This document shows positions 21,531 to 24,334 of a DNA stretch of 24,334 bases, piece by piece. The DNA is from a virus. Location: positions 1 to 24,334 of IMG/VR virus record IMGVR_UViG_3300007346_000233. One strand, written 5' to 3'. A program made the position numbers and the translations under genes. The notes beneath the pieces were generated by a model. It made no database searches and was not told the origin of the DNA. It saw only the letters and a program-made list of their open reading frames with translations. Position 1 is the first letter of the stretch. Every line of letters begins with the position of its first letter.

Positions 21531-22403
21531 ATGAGTGAAGAGAACACTGAACAAGTTACTAACGAGGTATCAGCGACTGCTGCTGCTCCTCAGCCTGGTA
21601 CTCCTGAGTATGATGCTACTATGGCTGCTCAGGGTACTGTAGCTACTGGTAAGGTTCCTGATAAGTTTAAGAACCCAGATGGTTCTGTAAACATGGATGC
21701 CCTTATTAAGTCTTATACATCACTTGAACAAAAGCTTCATCAACCTACAGAGGTCGAAGAGACAGAGCCTACAATTGAAGATGCTGGTCCCGATGCTGTA
21801 GTTGATGAGCTTAGAGTTCCAGATGTAGAAAAGGAAGCAGAAGAAACAGTCGAAGCCGCAGCAAAGGTCGGGCTTACACGCGAAGACCTTGGTCACATGA
21901 CTAATGAGATCATGCGGTCTGGTACTATTTCAGATGAACAGCGAGCATCTCTCAACGATCGAGGGATTGATGATGCTGTTATCGACGCTGTTGTAGAAGG
22001 GCAACGTGCTCGTATGCGACAGCAATATTCTGCAGCTGCTGACATTGTTGGCGGCTCAGATCGTCTATCTAAGATTTTTGGATGGGCCGCTCATAATTTA
22101 GATGAAATGCAGCGTGCCCAAATCAATGCTGGCCTTGCCAGCAATGCAAGTGAAATCACATTACGTGGCTTAGCTTCTATGTATGATACTGCTGTAGCCA
22201 ATAAGCCGAAGAGTCAGGAGATGCAAGCTGGGCCTCGTAAACCGGGTCAGTCACCTGCTGGTAGAGAAGTTGTGCAGGGCTTCTCAACAAAGGCAGAGTA
22301 CTACAAGGCTTATGAGGATCTCACAAAGAATCCTCATGACCAGAAGCTTCGTAATACGATTGAAGAGCGTATGGTGAAAACTGATTGGACAACTATTAGG
22401 TGA
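21531..22403 (+). CDS. Capsid assembly scaffolding protein (T7 gp9-like)
   Basis: 290 aa, similar to T7 gp9 (307). Highly acidic and largely helical, with an unstructured Ala/Pro/Glu N terminus, the motif VPDKFKNPDGSVNMDALIKSYTSLEQKL that I associate with podoviral scaffolds, an acidic middle, a helical domain and a short basic end. Its position directly before the major capsid gene supports the call. It would guide capsid protein into procapsids and then leave. It starts one base after the previous gene ends. Confidence 0.9.
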   Translation: MSEENTEQVTNEVSATAAAPQPGTPEYDATMAAQGTVATGKVPDKFKNPDGSVNMDALIKSYTSLEQKLHQPTEVEETEPTIEDAGPDAVVDELRVPDVEKEAEETVEAAAKVGLTREDLGHMTNEIMRSGTISDEQRASLNDRGIDDAVIDAVVEGQRARMRQQYSAAADIVGGSDRLSKIFGWAAHNLDEMQRAQINAGLASNASEITLRGLASMYDTAVANKPKSQEMQAGPRKPGQSPAGREVVQGFSTKAEYYKAYEDLTKNPHDQKLRNTIEERMVKTDWTTIR

Positions 22404-22541
22404 TGCTCTCTAAGGACAGCTAAACCCTAATAGAAGTCAACGGCCCGCAAGGATAACCGTAATTAGAATAAACTATATTAACTTCGCTTGCAAGTTCAAA
22501 TTATTTTAACATTCAAAACAATTCAATAAGGATTAAAACAA
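22404..22541 (+). promoter_or_regulatory. 138-base leader of the major capsid gene
   Basis: This gap holds no ORF. Its first half is mixed in composition; from about 22460 it is AT-rich, with a small inverted repeat AACTT-CGCTTGC-AAGTT (22480-22496) and a low-structure A-rich run before the weak ribosome site AAGGATTAAAACAA. A late promoter upstream of the capsid gene is expected in this phage group, but the 26-nt repeat is not present. TCTAAGGA near 22410 resembles the purine-rich end of that repeat only weakly. Confidence 0.45.
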
Positions 22542-23852
22542 ATGGCCTATCCTGATATTACCTGGGATACTGGAAACATGTACGGTCGTACGACCGATCC
22601 CTCAACCGGCGCTACCACTGGTGGTGCTAGCGGTACTGATAAGCTTTGGCTTCCTATCTGGAGTGGCGAAGTCATTCGTGCCTACGACCACTACCGTATC
22701 TTTGAACCCATGGTTGAGAGCCGCTCTATTGCTAGTGGTCGCGCCATGGAGTTCCCAATCACTGGTACTGTTGCAATGAAGAGTGCATGGAACGCTGGTG
22801 AAGAGCTAGTTGGTAACATCGACGATCATGTCTCAAAGACTATTGCTGTTACCCTCGATGCTCGTCCCATCGCTGCTCACTTTGAAATTGACAACATCGA
22901 CCTTATGATTTCGCAGTGGGAGTTCCGTTCTGAGCTAGCCCGTCAGGCTGGTCAGACCCTCTCCAACGCCCGTGACCTTCAGGTCGGTGCTTACTTAGTT
23001 CGCGCTGCTTGCGAGAACCAGATTGCTACCGATCCCCGTCTTAGTGGCGTAGGTACTTCTACCACTTGGAGAAACACTCTTAAAGAGTCACCCCTATTCC
23101 ACGTCGGTGATGATGGCGCTGCTGGTACAGGCGTTGTTGGTAAGAGTGCTCTTGCAAACCTCGGTCTTGCAGGCGCAACTGCTGCTAACCGTGCAAGCGC
23201 AGCTCTTGCACTTCTTGAGTGCATTGAAGAGTTCATGGTCCACCTTCAGGAGATCAACGCTCCTACTGCCGGTGTTTACTGCGCAGTAACCCCACGTGTC
23301 TTCCAAGACATTCGTGCTCTAGGCGTTGCTCGTACTAGTGCTGACCTTGCTGGTGGCGCTGGTCGTCCATACTTTGGCGGTGTTGCTGAAGCTGGTGGCC
23401 TTGGTGCTGGTCTTTCCGATGGCATGGCTGCTCTTACTGACTCACTAGAGTACATGGGCTGCCGTATTGTTAAGACTAACCATCTCCCCAACTTTGATGC
23501 AGGTGCTACAGGCGCAGAGATTGGTGAAGCCCGTTACAACCTAAACTTTGCTAACGACGCTGGAACCTCTGCCGGTAACGGTATCGGTGTTGGTGCCGTT
23601 ATTTGGCAATCAGGGGCCGTCGCTTCTATCCAGAAGACTGGCCTCAAGGTTGACACCGTTGATGACGTTCGTCGCAACACCGTCTTCACCGTTGCTAGCA
23701 TCATGGCTGGTACTGGTGTACTTAAGCCAGAGTGTGCCTCAGTTGTTTGTGTCAAGGATCTTGGCACTGACACCAAGGCTCAAGCTCGTACCCTTCTCGG
23801 TATGACTGCTGAGTGGGCTGATCTTGCTGGTGGTTCAGGTTACTACGCCTGA
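22542..23852 (+). CDS. Major capsid protein (T7 gp10-like)
   Basis: 436 aa. It has the typical podoviral capsid layout: a Gly/Thr-rich N arm, LWLPIWSGEVIRAYDHYRIFEPMVESRSIASGRAMEFPITG, LDARPIAAHFEIDNIDLMISQWEFRSELARQAGQTLSNARDLQ, then an Ala/Gly-rich insertion, a long helix and PRVFQDIRALGV. Codons are strongly C-ending, far more than in the neighbours, as expected for the most expressed protein. It is preceded by a long untranslated leader and followed by a hairpin and strong terminator, as is gene 10 of T7. No frameshifted longer form is evident, since several stops follow in frame. Confidence 0.95.
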   Translation: MAYPDITWDTGNMYGRTTDPSTGATTGGASGTDKLWLPIWSGEVIRAYDHYRIFEPMVESRSIASGRAMEFPITGTVAMKSAWNAGEELVGNIDDHVSKTIAVTLDARPIAAHFEIDNIDLMISQWEFRSELARQAGQTLSNARDLQVGAYLVRAACENQIATDPRLSGVGTSTTWRNTLKESPLFHVGDDGAAGTGVVGKSALANLGLAGATAANRASAALALLECIEEFMVHLQEINAPTAGVYCAVTPRVFQDIRALGVARTSADLAGGAGRPYFGGVAEAGGLGAGLSDGMAALTDSLEYMGCRIVKTNHLPNFDAGATGAEIGEARYNLNFANDAGTSAGNGIGVGAVIWQSGAVASIQKTGLKVDTVDDVRRNTVFTVASIMAGTGVLKPECASVVCVKDLGTDTKAQARTLLGMTAEWADLAGGSGYYA

Positions 23853-23889
23853 TAATTAATAGACTGAAAGGAACCTTTGTTATGGTTTT

Positions 23890-23913
23890 GGTCCTCTCCG
23901 AAAGGGGGTGATC
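23890..23913 (+). promoter_or_regulatory. GAAA-loop hairpin downstream of capsid gene
   Basis: GGTCCTCTCC (23890-23899) and the segment 23904-23913 pair in nine of ten positions (several G-U) around a GAAA tetraloop. No T-run follows. It lies between the capsid stop and the terminator and could protect or process the capsid mRNA end. Confidence 0.45.
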
Positions 23914-23959
23914 CAGTCTCGCCAGCGGTAATCAATGGCGTTAAATCCGCAATACTTGA

Positions 23960-23994
23960 CCGGCTCTTGGGGGAAACCCCAAGGGTCGGCTTTT
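23960..23994 (+). terminator. Intrinsic terminator after the capsid gene
   Basis: CCGGCTCTTGGGG (23960-23972) pairs along its whole length with CCCCAAGGGTCGG (23977-23989), with two G-U pairs, around a GAAA tetraloop, followed by C and TTTT (23991-23994). Its placement matches T-phi of T7, which follows gene 10 and sets late transcript levels. Confidence 0.9.
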
Positions 23995-24017
23995 ACATCT
24001 TATATAGGAGATTCGAC

Positions 24018-24334
24018 ATGGGAGCTTACACAAGACTCCAAGCTGTTAACGAGATGCTCCTCTTTTCTGGTGAAACTCCTGTTGCATCTTTAGATTCATC
24101 CTCAGGAGTCGATACCACAATTGCAGAGCAGATTCTAGAACAGAAAACAATTGATGCTCAAGCTAGAGGCATGGCAAATAACCTGACTATCAGGGACTTT
24201 ACTGCCGATGCTGCTGGTTATGTGTTCCTTCCCTCTAATGTATTGTCAGCTGAAATGTTGACTATGGTCAATGCCGCTCATAAGGATGTTACTTATGCTC
24301 GCGTTGTGACCCGAGGATGGGAAACTGGTACACC
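24018..24334 (+). CDS. Tail tubular protein A (T7 gp11-like), 5' part
   Basis: Open from ATG 24018 (ribosome site ATAGGAGATT) to the end of the window, 105 codons visible. The start MGAYTRLQAVNEMLLFSGETPVASLDSSSG matches the conserved beginning of gp11-like proteins, which form the ring joining portal and tail nozzle. The next visible part (IAEQILEQKTIDAQARGMANNLTIRDF) is also typical. It follows the terminator by 23 bases, so it depends on read-through or on a promoter I cannot identify. Truncated only by the window edge. Confidence 0.9.
   Translation, partial: MGAYTRLQAVNEMLLFSGETPVASLDSSSGVDTTIAEQILEQKTIDAQARGMANNLTIRDFTADAAGYVFLPSNVLSAEMLTMVNAAHKDVTYARVVTRGWETGT

Noticed and set aside
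23548-23805. Plus-strand alternative frame inside the capsid gene
   Set aside because: Low-complexity Leu/Val/Ser-rich product caused by capsid codon bias; not a plausible embedded gene.
22542-23910. T7-like frameshifted longer capsid form (10B)
   Set aside because: I see no slippery site near the capsid stop, and the in-frame region after it has several stops (TGA, then another TGA near 23865).
1-24334. CRISPR array, insertion sequence or integrase/attachment site
   Set aside because: No regularly spaced repeats, no transposase or integrase motifs. tRNA genes are complete and not duplicated in part, so no attachment site is evident.

Overview
The window is a 24.3 kb stretch of a T7-like podovirus genome (Autographiviridae type). 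The evidence is a single-subunit T7-like RNA polymerase, a T7-type primase-helicase and family A DNA polymerase, a T7-type exonuclease, and then a T7-ordered head module (portal, scaffold, major capsid, tail tubular protein A). No host chromosomal genes are visible. Cobalamin-dependent ribonucleotide reductase, dUTPase, metallophosphoesterase, RusA, DUF932 and Api92-like proteins together are typical of marine podoviruses. The host cannot be read from the sequence. Four tRNA genes whose anticodons read A-ending, AT-rich codons suggest a host richer in GC than the phage (inference). Every supported gene is on the + strand.

Layout. 1-1967: the end of an Api92-like gene, an unknown gene, a cluster of four tRNAs interrupted by a small very basic ORF, and three small unknown genes. 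2007-5356: a DUF932 gene with C-rich third codon positions, a structured repeat element, then the phage RNA polymerase. 5217-11319: small unknown genes, metallophosphoesterase, SSB, RusA resolvase, primase-helicase and DNA polymerase, mostly with overlapping stops and starts. 11319-13791: an unusual three-gene insert made of a 632-aa Cys-rich beta-type protein, a 48-aa protein and a permuted-papain-like protein. 13766-17643: nucleotide supply and DNA degradation, with dNMP kinase, 5'-3' exonuclease, dUTPase and class II ribonucleotide reductase, closed by a strong intrinsic terminator. 17708-24334: the virion module, with two heavily overlapping small genes, two unknown coiled-coil-like proteins, portal, two small genes, scaffold, major capsid protein, a second strong terminator, and the start of tail tubular protein A.

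How it works together. The RNA polymerase would transcribe the downstream genes from its own promoters. The best promoter or processing-site candidate is a 26-nt perfect repeat with a GGCGTTAACGCC palindrome, placed just upstream of both the RNA polymerase gene and the dUTPase-reductase pair. Host DNA would be degraded by the exonuclease and recycled by dNMP kinase, dUTPase and reductase into dNTPs for the phage replisome. The two terminators would set transcript levels around the late genes, the second one just after the capsid gene as in T7.

Most worth a second look: the Cys-rich repeat protein inside the replication operon with its two small companions; the 26-nt repeat and the 14-bp hairpin next to its second copy; the overlapping frames at 17708-18014; and the aberrant tRNAs.
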